From Kalmusia sp. IMI 367209 (taxonomy: Eukaryota; Ascomycota; Dothideomycetes; Pleosporales; Didymosphaeriaceae), in assembly GCA_027946365.1 (NCBI GenBank), contig JAPEUQ010000011.1:1364001-1428000 (forward strand): a stretch of 64,000 nt of DNA. Reading direction: 5' to 3'. Both the position numbers and the translations under genes were made by a program. Every line of letters begins with the position of its first letter. Positions within the stretch are counted from its first letter, which is position 1. Positions 35,216 through 44,931 of this stretch are shown piece by piece. The notes under the pieces are model-generated. The model was not told where the DNA came from. It was given only the letters and a program-made list of their open reading frames with translations, and ran no database searches.

Positions 35216-35584
35216 ATGCGATACACCTTCGTCATCCTACCACTTGGAGCTATTGTTGCCAGTGGTCTCGCTGCCCCAATCGCGTTTGATAATGGTCCGG
35301 TATCCATCGGTCGTCGGGACGTTCCAGACTGGCTTCATGACTTGGTGCCTCCTCATCATGTCGACCGCGGCGTTCCATCTACCAACACCATTGCTATAGG
35401 ACCGAACTACGTGGAAAAGAAGAGTGTCCCTACTGTTGAGGCTGAATTCGAAGGCCCACATCACGTGGACAAAAGAGGAGTTCCTGGCGTGAAATTGGAA
35501 ATCATTGGACCGGATCACGTTGATCGCCGGCTCGCTCCCGCTATTGAGACGGAGCCGAAAGACCCTGTTGAGGTACGCGGCTAA
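35216..35584 (+). CDS. Secretory precursor with Kex2-type repeats (candidate RiPP/KEP precursor)
   Basis: A 122-residue protein with a signal peptide (MRYTFVILPLGAIVASGLAA) and then a tail built from five units of 17-18 residues. Unit starts are residues 35, 52, 70, 88 and 106. The shared pattern is xVP, a variable stretch of about seven residues, GPxHV, an acidic residue and then a basic pair. Basic cleavage sites are RR (33-34), a single R (51), KK (68-69), KR (86-87) and RR (104-105). The pre-repeat GPVSIGRR looks like half a unit. Fungal cyclic-peptide precursors (UstA type) and Kex2-processed repeat proteins have this layout: signal peptide, then cores divided by Kex2 sites. Here the middle of each unit varies and the flanks are conserved. 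No other domain; no cysteine after the signal peptide. The UstYa-like neighbour supports a modified-peptide role. Confidence 0.85.
   Translation: MRYTFVILPLGAIVASGLAAPIAFDNGPVSIGRRDVPDWLHDLVPPHHVDRGVPSTNTIAIGPNYVEKKSVPTVEAEFEGPHHVDKRGVPGVKLEIIGPDHVDRRLAPAIETEPKDPVEVRG
35318..35581 (+). repeat. Five degenerate 51-54-bp coding repeats
   Basis: The DNA encoding units 1-5 of the precursor. Units start at 35318, 35369, 35423, 35477 and 35531. The units are related at protein level (VP...GPxHVD+basic pair) but diverged at DNA level, indicating old duplications under selection on the flanks. Confidence 0.8.
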
Positions 35585-36666
35585 GTGAGTGCTTGTGAAG
35601 CGAAGACACGAATTTGCGAGGCTGACCGATAGTAGACACTTAGTCCTTGCGTATGCTGTCGTGGCTTCGGAGGAAGTACCATATGGAGTTTCGTGGCAAC
35701 GTTGAGATATGTTGTGCTATGGAATAGTCATGATCTGTCATTACCGATAAAAATACTACCCCTCATCCTACGGCGTTATTCTTGAACACTGCGCAAGCGT
35801 GGATGATTTTTGGTCTTTGCAACTAGTTTTTCAAATCAGGATCTCTCATGCGTGTCAGAACGCCACCATCCTTTCCGAGCTGCTACACAGCATTTGTTGT
35901 CGACTGCAAGCCCATGCAAGCGGGTATCAAGTGACGCGCTTACGCCGCAATGCCCTCAGAGTTCCAACGTGCATTGGTATGTGTTTCACGGCTTCAATAA
36001 TGGGACACGCTATCGTTCCTCCAATTTCGCAACACAGCTGCGGTGGGACGGTGGTGGCTACACGGCGCTCGGGTCATGTGAACTAGATACCAATGGATGT
36101 TCGCTCTCAGGAGCAGCCGAGACAACTTTGTGGTCTCGCCTCGACGGACGGAATGGATACATCCTTAGAAACGAGGAGTGGACCGGGAGTAGGAAGTAAT
36201 TGCGGGTCCTCTGGTGGCACGAATCTTGTCCAGCATCGGAGGCATGCGTGCCATTCCACCGACGAACGTCCCACATCATCCTTGCATGCCACCACTCGTC
36301 CTCTTCCGCAGTACAGCGCTTCCCCCTCAGTCCCGCCATCCCTCACTTCCACCTCGCTAGCTCCCATGTGCGAGATCGCCCATCCCTTTCTTCACCAGCC
36401 TTCGTCACCCAAACAAGTCACCCAACGCGCTTTGAAATCTTTCGCCGAAAACACAAATCGGCGAGCTCTTGCTCGCGCCGTGAAATGCTCTCCCCCCTGC
36501 CATGCCTGCTAGTGTACGCCTCCCCCATACCTGCCGCTCAGCTCCCGCTCGCATTCCGGCGCCTTCCCCACCCGTTCAACACCCCCATCTGATATTCTCC
36601 GATCTGACTGAGGGACTGAGGTGAGCGAAGCTTTGGCTTGATTCACATTGCGATGCGGATGCGAGT
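35585..36666. other. Intergenic interval downstream of the precursor
   Basis: Starts with a consensus donor (GTGAGT) directly after the TAA stop and a GACCGATAG acceptor about 50 bases on, suggesting a 3' leader intron. A 129-codon frame at 35810-36199 has no recognisable domain. Region 36230-36600 is pyrimidine rich and is probably promoter of the next gene. Confidence 0.45.
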
Positions 36667-38289
36667 ATGATTGCTTTTCCTGCTGAGGTGAGAGAGGTGG
36701 TGGTGCGACATCCAGGATCAGAAAAGGACTTGGGTCCGTACCTTGACGTTGTTACTTGGGTGCTGCTTGTTACGAGTTTTCTGGCAGTAGGAACGCGGCT
36801 CGGAACTAAGAAAGCTTTGGGGAGGAGGATTGATGTGGATGATTATCTGGTCATTGGGGCGCTGGTATGTTTGCCTTCACTTTTCGCTCTGATTAGAATG
36901 TCGAAGATAATTGATGCTGGATGGGTCGTTTTAGATGCGACATGGAGGCTGATGCGCAAGTGAAGCTCATGAGCATCGCATCCGGAGTCGCAGTCATTAT
37001 GCAGACAGCAAATGGACTCGGAAGGGACATATCGCTGCTATCGGGTACGCAAATTGTGGCGTTCGAAAAGGTACGGGTGCTTCCTCGCATCAGCCTTCCG
37101 GCTTGCATATTGTCAACCGTAGTTCCTTCCTCCATATCCGCTCTTGCCTCCTGTTTCTATTCGCCAGCAAAATGCTCATGCTCCACAGGCTGAATATGCC
37201 AACAAACTGCTTTATATCGCCACTCTTACTCTGGCCAAGCTGTCTATCATATCACTACTTATGATCCTTACGGCTTCAAATATGCACCGCAAGCTAGGAT
37301 GGGTGTTGACGGCCTTTATCTGCATCTGGGGAGTGGTAACGGAGTTTGTTTCTGCGTTCCAATGCGGGACAAGATCACCGTGGCAGTTCGTCGGAAAGGA
37401 TACTCAGTGCTTGCGCATGGTATGTCTATGAATGAGAGTGGCTACCATGTCAAATTGATCATCTACTGATGGTGTGCAGTCATCATTTTGGCGTTCTTTC
37501 GGTGCTTTCAATATGTTGACTGATCTATGTTTAATACTCTTCCCAGTCCACGTAATCTTTACATTGCAGATGAGCATCAGCAAGAAGATCACTATCCTAG
37601 GCTTCTTTGGTGCGCGATCACTGTAAGACATCTCCTTCACTCCGCCACTGTTTTCTTACACGGCCTATGCTGACTAGACACTCAGCGACATCATAGCCAC
37701 CGCCATCCAACTAGCCTACACTACCGCGTTCGACCACCCGAATATGACCCGCGCGCTCTGGAAATGGACTCTTACAGCCCAAGTCGTCGAATGCATCACC
37801 ATTATCACGTCATGCGTGCCGTACCTCCGCCCACTCCTAGAATCACTCCCATCAGGCATGTATGGTGCCGATGAACTGCGACGCCGGGGGACACCATCCG
37901 AGCTAGGTTACTCGCGCAACCGTAGCAAAATATCCTCATACAAGCTTAGCTCTACGCATTCCAACACAGCCCAATCTCCAGAAAAGCGGCACAGGCCCAG
38001 CCAAGCTGCGAGTTCAATACGTCGATTCTTACCGATGCTGAGCGAAAACACAAGTCATGCGAACTCGGCGAGCGGACTTCCTGGTGGACCAAAGAGGACG
38101 GATGGGAACGTCGATGTGGAGATAAGTGCTGAGGGTGCAACCAGTGAGGGAAGGTGGGAAGTAGAAAGTACGGGGAGCCAGGCCAAGATCGTGAAAACGA
38201 CAGTGGTGTGTGCGGAGTGGGAGGATCGGAGGAGTGGGGACAGGGAAAGTGGAAGCGATGAGATTGAGGTGATGCGAAAAGATGGCTAA
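36667..38289 (+). CDS. Rhodopsin-like (SAT4/PTH11-type) seven-helix membrane protein
   Basis: A protein of about 432 residues of the fungal rhodopsin-domain family (SAT4, PTH11-like), plasma-membrane proteins with seven helices, some of which act as G-protein-coupled receptors. Exons are 36667-36864, 36948-37070, 37189-37419, 37480-37622 and 37686-38289; all phases agree. Family marks are DVDDYLVIGAL near helix 2, TANGLGRD, AEYANKLLYIATLTLAKLSI in helix 3, WRSFGAFNMLTDLCLILFPV and KITILGFFGARSL, ending with SCVPYLRPLLESLPSGMYG. A 140-residue hydrophilic serine-rich tail follows. The acceptor of intron 1 is the least certain: the one before GCTGATGCG keeps phase, although a better pyrimidine tract precedes an AG 13 bases earlier. 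No CFEM domain is present, so it is not a classical PTH11. Confidence 0.85.
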
Positions 38290-40029
38290 TTTAAAGGACA
38301 AACTGCATAGTATTTAATATGTTGTAGTGTGGTGGATCTGTATCTCATAAACATAAGATGGTCTGGCTTTCTCTTGGAATGTGTCTTGGTGTTGAGAGTT
38401 ATCTTTGTTGTCAATGCCTAGTGTTGGGACACTTCCATAACAGTGATGGAACGTTGAAAAGTTCTTGGATGCATGCATCACTCGAGTTCAAAAAGCGCAA
38501 TAGGTCAATGCAGCATGGCGTATGAGGCGCTTCAAGACCGTGACAAAAGCCCTTGGGGCATTTCATAAGCACCGAAATCTTTCTTAGCTTCCCAGTCTCG
38601 GATGCGATAGCGGTTGTTAGAAGATTTTCAAGCTAGAAAATGCACAGACAAGGAATAAAGTACTGCTGGAGCGATTCTCCTTCTGTTCTGCAGTGAGCTG
38701 GGCTTCGAGTGTGAGCGAGAACGTGAAGCTCTGAGTACGTGGGCGTTCTTAGCCGACTACACGCGTCACAGGCTGAGCTTTGCCACCTCATTGAATGGCT
38801 TGATGTGTATCCTGATGGAACAGCGCCCTCGACTAAATAGAATAGATGAAACTTGCTCCAACTGGGAAGGAAGCGCTCGTTATCCTTATGTGTAGCCGTT
38901 TTCCTCAACGGTCGCTAGAGGGCTGCTCGTACTGCCATGATGGGCCGAACTACCCACGAGGAAAGACGAAAGGGCTTCTTTGTCTGATGAGTTGGCGATA
39001 AAGGAGGCTGAAATCGCGCATGTGGTGGCGTTGTGAGGATGTCTCCCACGTGGCAAGCTAAACTGACCGTGGGCTAGCTTGTCCCTTTCTACAACGTCTC
39101 CGGCCGATCCTTTCTACTTCTCCGCATCCTCATTCCAACCACGTCCTGGTCCCAAGAACCTGTCCTCTCTTGTACCACATTCACCTGCGGGGCCTTCTGT
39201 ATTGTCCCTACTGCCGTCTGACACGCCGTCTTGTCCCAGCGTCAGGCTTAGCAGCTGCTCAACATGCCACAGGCTCAATGGGCTAAGCTCATGTGTGACG
39301 GGCATCACGCAGACTTTGACCCCTAGCATGATTAGTTGCTCATGAAAAGCTAGGCCCGTCCCCCAACCCCTCACTCACGCAGCGAGAGGGTGCAGGAGCG
39401 CGATCTTGTGTTGCTTGTAGCCATCAAGCATACTGTGTACGAGGTTGCGAAGGCACCGACGCAGCCGGGAAATTACCTGATTCGTAGGTTGAGACCGGCC
39501 AGTATCAAAACGAGCAAGGGATATCCTCCGATGCATGCCACCACAAGGTGCTCTTCTCGACCCGCCTCGTGTGCAACGCGATCAGCAAATCAGATTGTCC
39601 TCTCGCGCAACGACACAGGTCTCAAGACGCAGTACGATATGTCAAGCCTGTTACCTGTCTTCTGCACATCTGCCACGCTTCATCCAGCTGAGTGGCTAGT
39701 CGGGCCAACAACTCCCGTGAACGACGTGCCGTTCTTCTTGCCGAGATATGCCGTAGGGCTTTTCTCTATCTTTAAAGCGTCGACGGCGCACATGGTCAAT
39801 GTTACCTTTAGTCTGGATTGACAGGACGAATCTTGAGATTGACTTGCATTGCATGTGTCCTGTACAACATTACCCCCCCATCTCCTCCTTCCCAATCCGC
39901 CCTTTCATCATCGACACTCCCAGGAAGTGACGTTCTTTAGTACCCGTTTACCGGTATATCCTTCGCCTGCAAATCCCCCCCAGAGCTGAACTTGGGCTGC
40001 TTACACAGAACCGCGTACTTGTTTCCATC
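38290..40029. other. Intergenic interval
   Basis: About 1.7 kb. A 143-codon plus-strand frame at 39390-39821 is the longest but shows no family signature. No gene supported. Confidence 0.45.
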
Positions 40030-41980
40030 ATGGAAAAAGTGCTTGAGTTCCAAACATTGGACGATGATGGCGTCCGTCAGAGAGGTGGGGGTTCGCTTTC
40101 GGAGGCAAAACCCGCCAGCTTCGATCGGGACAGATATGAACTTGCCCGCGTGGGAAAACAACAAGTTCTGAAGGTCAGTGAGCTTTTCTGCAATGACGAA
40201 AAAGGCTGATCCATCATAGCGCCGCTTCGGATTGGTGAGCATGACTGGACTGTCTTGCGGTCTTATGTGTACATGGGAAAGCATTTTAGTGTATGATCTC
40301 GTACAGTACCGTACTTCGATAGACTAATTGGTTTCAGTGTGTTTTCTATAGGTTTCCAGAAGTGAGTGTATCTGCACCAAGCACCAAATTGCAACCCTGA
40401 TTGAATTAGTGGCGGTCCGGCGGGCTTGATATACGGTTTTCTTCTCGTATGGCTCGGCAACATCTCAGTATTCATTGTCATAGGTGAGCTTTCAAGCGCA
40501 ATTCCGACTGCTGGTGGTCAATACCATTGGGTATCACTACTTGCGCCCCGCTCAAGCAAGAGGTTTTTTAGCTATATCACTGGTAAGCTTTAGCCTGGTC
40601 CCGCTTGTTACAATGAAAGAGTCTGACTCCCTTAGGGTGGCTCACCGTTATAGGGTGGATTGCGGCTTTAACGTCTGTATGCTTTTTCGTAGCAGACCTA
40701 ACATTGGGCCTTGTGTCTCTCAGTCATGGTGACTATACCCGCGAACTATGGCATGGTACACTGCTCTTATGGGCGGTGTTGCTACTGTGCGTCTTTATCA
40801 ACGTTTTCATTAGCGGAGCACTGCCCACCATTGAGGTCATTGTGCTCGTTATTCATGTTCTCGGATTCTTCGGTATCTTGATACCGTTGGTATACCTAAC
40901 GGCTTCACACCATTCCACGAAAGAAATTTTCACCACATTCAACAATTTAGGCAATTGGAACACCAAGGCTTTAGCTTTCTTCATTGGTCTACAAGGAAAC
41001 GCTTTGGCCTTCGTTGGGACGGACTCTGCTGTTCACGTAAGTAATAAGTGCAACGAGACGCCGCGCATCTACTGATGTCTGAAGATGTCAGAAGAGGTCA
41101 GAAATGCTAGTATGGATGTTGCACGCTCGATGCTCCTGAGTCTTGGAATCAACGGATGTCTCGCTCTCGGCATGCTCATATCTGTCCTATTCAGTGCTCC
41201 TGATATTATGAAGTTGATGGAGGATACGTCTTCGACTACGCCGCTCTTCATGCGCATATTCGAGTATGCGACTGGATCTACCGTCGGAGCTATTATTATG
41301 ACAATCATCATCATCGCTCTAGAATTCTGTAGCGCCATGGGCTGCTTAGCGGCAGCGTCGCGGATGACCTGGTCTTTCGCAAGAGATCGTGGACTACCAT
41401 TCGCGCGAGCTCTCAGTGTCGTAAGCAGATTTTTACGAAGCGTCTAGTGCTTATTAACGTAGATCAGATTGATAAACGTACGACTATTCCCGTAGTAGCC
41501 ATCCTCGTCGTGACCACCCTCTCGGCCCTCCTCGCTATTATCAACGTTGGTAATAACGCCGCCTTCAATGGCACCATCTCCCTTGTCCTCGAAGGCTTCT
41601 ACATCTCGTACCTACTTGCAATCGGTCTCCTTCTCTGGCGCCGTATCCGTGGCGATATGGATGACCCAAATTCAGGTCTCACCGCCTTCAGCTCCACTGC
41701 CCAAGCCGACGAAACATTTGATAGAAACTTGGGGTGGGGCCCGTGGAGACTGAAAGGATCTCTTGGTGTGGCGAACAATATTGTGGCATGTTGCTACCTG
41801 CTTCTACTAATCTTCTTCAGCTTCTGGCCGAATAATTTCAGAGTTGTAGATCCTGCAATGATGAATTGGGCGGTGGTGGTCACGACTGGCGTCGCCGTAT
41901 TTAGTATCGGGTATTACTTACTGTACGCGAAGAAGAGCTATAACGGACCAGTAGTGGATATTGATCCGCACACACTTTGA
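40030..41980 (+). CDS. APC-family amino acid/GABA/choline permease
   Basis: A complete 553-residue permease of the yeast amino acid/choline transporter type, importing amines or amino acids across the plasma membrane. Seven exons: 40030-40173, 40220-40290, 40338-40361 (24 bases), 40410-40582, 40636-41036, 41085-41420 and 41468-41980. All introns are 46-53 bases with GT-AG ends and phases agree. Family marks in order are RRFGLVSMTGLSC at helix 1, FQNGGPAGLIYGF built across the microexon splice, GELSSAIPTAGGQYHWV, ITGWLTVIGWIAALTS, GTDSAVHMSEEVRNA, and MGCLAAASRMTWSFARDRGLPF. About twelve hydrophobic segments. It resembles UGA4/HNM1-like permeases; substrate cannot be told. The long chain of small introns makes it easy to mispredict as broken, but no frameshift is needed. 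Confidence 0.93.
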
Positions 41981-43407
41981 AGAAAAATAGGTCTCTTTGG
42001 AGGCGAGTAGAAAAAAGGGACAGAGCGAGCATACGGAGCCGACTGAGAAGGAAGAGAGTACATTGGAAGACACTCGTTTTGATCGCGTTGCATTACTTGG
42101 TTTTGAATCAGGGACTAAAAAGAGAGGACAAGGTGGCGATCTGCTTTTCACGCATGGGCGATGGCATAGACTGTGAACATTCATTACCCACGTATGAATA
42201 ACGAATGATTATGATATTATTTGCGGCTAAGCTGTCATGTATCAGACCCTTTTAGCTTCTCGATTGATATAAAGCACTTCCCTGCATAGCAGTGACCTCA
42301 TGCTCAGCTATCCTCATCAGCAGAACATTGCACGAAAACACCACACCACAACGAAGTCTCGCACACCCACGTCTTGTCTTCCCACAGAAGCATTTCACCA
42401 ACATGACGAGCGTAATCTATACTCTGCATCGTCCACTAACCTTTGTATCTGGAAGAGGGAACTCGTGTCCAACGCCTTCAGTATCTTCAGCCGCACAGCG
42501 CAGCGTTTGCACCACTAGATCCCAGCTGCCGAGCCCAGGTTCAGCACGTGCGTGAATGCACCCTGGCATCACAACATTTGTGTGGATATAATGAGTCCTG
42601 AAATACCTCGGGCCATGATATGCGTTCAGGCTTTGTCCTACAGTATTCTACAGTATTTTCATCAGAGCACATCGCTTCGCTCGAGCATACTCACATGGCC
42701 AACAGACCCATGTATGGTTTTAATACGAGATGGTAACATGAGGCTGAAATGGCAAATATCATGAGAAGGCGCACAATAGTGTCGCAACACCTACGCATCT
42801 CGGCTTGCAAAAGCAACTGCCGCTCCCACGCATGCGCAGCCAAATATAGCGCCAGCTCGGCTGCCTCCGAATACGATCGTAGCTGCACACACCGCATCCA
42901 AGCCTCATTGCGTCATGACCTAGTTATATATCGATTCATGAATATTATTCGTTGAGATCTTCAGCCTACACCGTTGGTCATTCCCCCAGCCTGATCACGG
43001 GACGGGCAGTGCCTCTACACGAACGAGCAGCCGCACGAGGCACCGAAACATAAACAAAAGCGTGAGTAATGAAAAGGTGCTAAAGGTGGGGGGGTGCAGC
43101 TTTTAGGGCAGGTGGTTTTAGAATACGGCGGGTTCGTGAGAGGGGAAGAGTGTGAGTGGAGGAGGGCAGCGAGCTGAGTGAAGTGGTGGATTAGGAAGTG
43201 GGAGTGGAGATGATCTGAGGTTGCAATGAAGGCTGCAATGAAGGCTTAGGATGCTGTATTTGGGCTCATTGGACGTTCTTGGTTGAGAATGATGAGTGGA
43301 AGAGTATATAAAGGAGTGGATGGAAGGAGGAACGACCCTCATCAGCATCCAGCTCTTCTTCAGATTTGCAAGCAACCTTTTGTCAATCTAGAAACTGAAT
43401 TGGCATA
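41981..43407. other. Intergenic interval
   Basis: Contains the 3' region of the permease and the promoter of the secreted protein at 43408, including its TATA box. No further gene supported. Confidence 0.5.
43305..43312 (+). promoter_or_regulatory. TATA box of the But2-like secreted protein gene
   Basis: TATATAAA about 96 bases upstream of the ATG at 43408, followed by a CATCAGCATCCAG-like pyrimidine-rich leader. Good match and spacing for a strong fungal core promoter. Confidence 0.65.
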
Positions 43408-43995
43408 ATGAAGTCCTTCACATTTGCCTTTATTGCTAGCCTCATCGGCCTTTCGACAGCGGCTCCCCTTGAGGAGAAGCGCTGGCCGTCCTACGCCACC
43501 GTCATCAAGCCCTCCTACAACTACCTCTTCTCGAACCAACACTTCACCTACAGCCCCACGACCGGGAAAGCCATCTTCGAACACTATAACCCCTACACCC
43601 CATCCACATCCACTATTTCGACCTTCATCATCACCGCTGCGCAGGCAGCGAGTCTTGGTGGCAAGAAAGTCAGAATCAACTTCTGGTATGATGGTTCCGA
43701 GGCGGGCGACGCCACGGGATCCGTGATCCAAATCTACAGCTCACTGAAGGCACCGTCACCACTGACGGGGGATAGCGATGGGTCGAATCAACGCAACCAA
43801 CATATTGGAACAGTTGTTGTACAGAAGGGTGGAGAGGCGACGGAGGCGTCGGGATCGCCACAGACGTATAAAACATTTGAGTTTCCGAAGACAGCGGGCA
43901 ATTATGCGTTTGAGGTTGTGCCTACGGCTATATTGAATCCGGTGAATTTCCAGTGGAATACGGCGGTCAGCGGGTTATTTATAACCGTAGTATAG
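43408..43995 (+). CDS. Secreted But2-like protein
   Basis: A single-exon 195-residue protein with a signal peptide (MKSFTFAFIASLIGLSTAAP) and a probable propeptide ending in EEKR at residues 22-25, a Kex2-type site. The mature part has a beta-rich look (VRINFWYDGSEAGDATGSVIQIYSSL, then FEVVPTAILNPVNFQWNTAVSGLFITVV), which resembles the C-terminal domain of But2-like fungal secreted proteins. No cysteines are seen in the mature chain, unlike most effectors. The strong TATA box suggests high expression. The But2 link rests on overall pattern and is moderate; function unknown, probably extracellular or cell wall. Confidence 0.72.
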   Translation: MKSFTFAFIASLIGLSTAAPLEEKRWPSYATVIKPSYNYLFSNQHFTYSPTTGKAIFEHYNPYTPSTSTISTFIITAAQAASLGGKKVRINFWYDGSEAGDATGSVIQIYSSLKAPSPLTGDSDGSNQRNQHIGTVVVQKGGEATEASGSPQTYKTFEFPKTAGNYAFEVVPTAILNPVNFQWNTAVSGLFITVV

Positions 43996-44269
43996 GAGAC
44001 AGGCAAGAATTTGATGTAGATCAGGAGGAAAGCTGCGAAGATGAGGTGGTGTTTCGATTCATGTCGCTCGTTGACTAGATTCTTGATGTGGAATTACATT
44101 GTGGTGTGATATGGCGGCGTGGTATGTGAAATTTGGAGACGCACGGTCCTTGATAGATTCATTCGCGAACAACGAAGTCATTCCAGAAGTACCGTTTCTT
44201 CGTGTGGTGCGACGGCGTAGCTTGCGTGAGCAGAGAGGTCTTGGTAAACCATGATCCGCACCGAGCCCA

Positions 44270-44861
44270 CTACCTGCTTGTTCTCTCCGCGGTTGTTATC
44301 CTGGGCATCGCCTGCTGCAATTCCTCCTTGTCCTTTTCGGTGGGCACGAGACCGAGCTTCTCTTCGACCTTGTCTGAGAGGAACATGCCAGCGCCAGCGT
44401 AGGCCATGATGCCGAGGCCGATGACAATACGCGTCTTGGGCGCGACGCCTCTATACCACCTAACATGGTGTCAGCCACTTTTCGCAGAGGATAGTCGATG
44501 AGTAACGTACTGCCAGACAGCCATTGCGTATGGGGGCGCTGTCGTGATGGTGGTTCGAGCTGTGTTCGTGAAGCCGACGGAACTAGCAAGCGCAAGTGGT
44601 TAAGTGGGCAAGCGCGCAAGCGCAAGCGGGACGCAAGTGCCAAGTTCAATTCGGTCGACTTCATTTCAGGCAATTGAGGCCACGACAACATTCATTGCGT
44701 CGCCGTGGAAGCTTTGCATGCCCAAAGGCGCTCTGGCTCGCTGTTCCGATTCGTCTGAAGCATCTTGTGACCCCAATCGCCTGGCTGCTACGCCCTGTTA
44801 TGCTGCCACCTGGAGCTCACCTCCGCGACAACCGCCAAAGAGACCTCCGAAGAGACCTCAT
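44270..44861 (-). CDS. Small (100-residue) probable mitochondrial membrane protein
   Basis: A short gene seen only after splicing. Exons are 44861-44821, 44582-44511 and 44459-44270; introns are 238 bases (GTGAGC...TTGCTAG, branch CTTAAC) and 51 bases (GTACGT...TTAG). Phases agree and the sum is 100 codons plus stop. The N-terminus MRSLRRSLWRLSRSS is arginine rich without acidic residues, as in mitochondrial presequences. The centre has VWQWYRGVAPKTRIVIGLGI, running into one hydrophobic segment (IVIGLGIMAYAGAGMFLS), followed by a charged tail (EEKLGLVPTEKDKEELQQAM). It resembles conserved small fungal proteins of unknown function. It starts only 70 bases from the divergent GH47 gene. Confidence is good that it is a real gene, low on its role. 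Confidence 0.78.
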
Positions 44862-44931
44862 GGTGTCTCCACGCCTGCAACTGAGCCCGTCCGCCTCTCG
44901 CAGGCCCCGCATTCCTTCTCGCTAGTCCGCC
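44862..44931. promoter_or_regulatory. 70-bp divergent start-to-start region
   Basis: Only 70 bases separate the start codons of the minus-strand small mitochondrial-type gene and the plus-strand GH47 gene. Both core promoters must overlap each other's 5' regions, implying linked expression. Confidence 0.6.

Noticed and set aside
35810..36199. 129-codon frame between the precursor and the rhodopsin-like gene, considered as a second precursor or tailoring gene
   Set aside because: No signal peptide, no repeats, no Kex2 pattern and no ATG at the start of the frame.
39390..39821. 143-codon plus-strand frame
   Set aside because: No recognisable domain and no splice context tying it to the permease downstream.
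40030..41980. Permease first read as a frameshifted pseudogene
   Set aside because: Seven exons with proper splice sites and matching phases give a complete 553-residue protein, so no break is needed.
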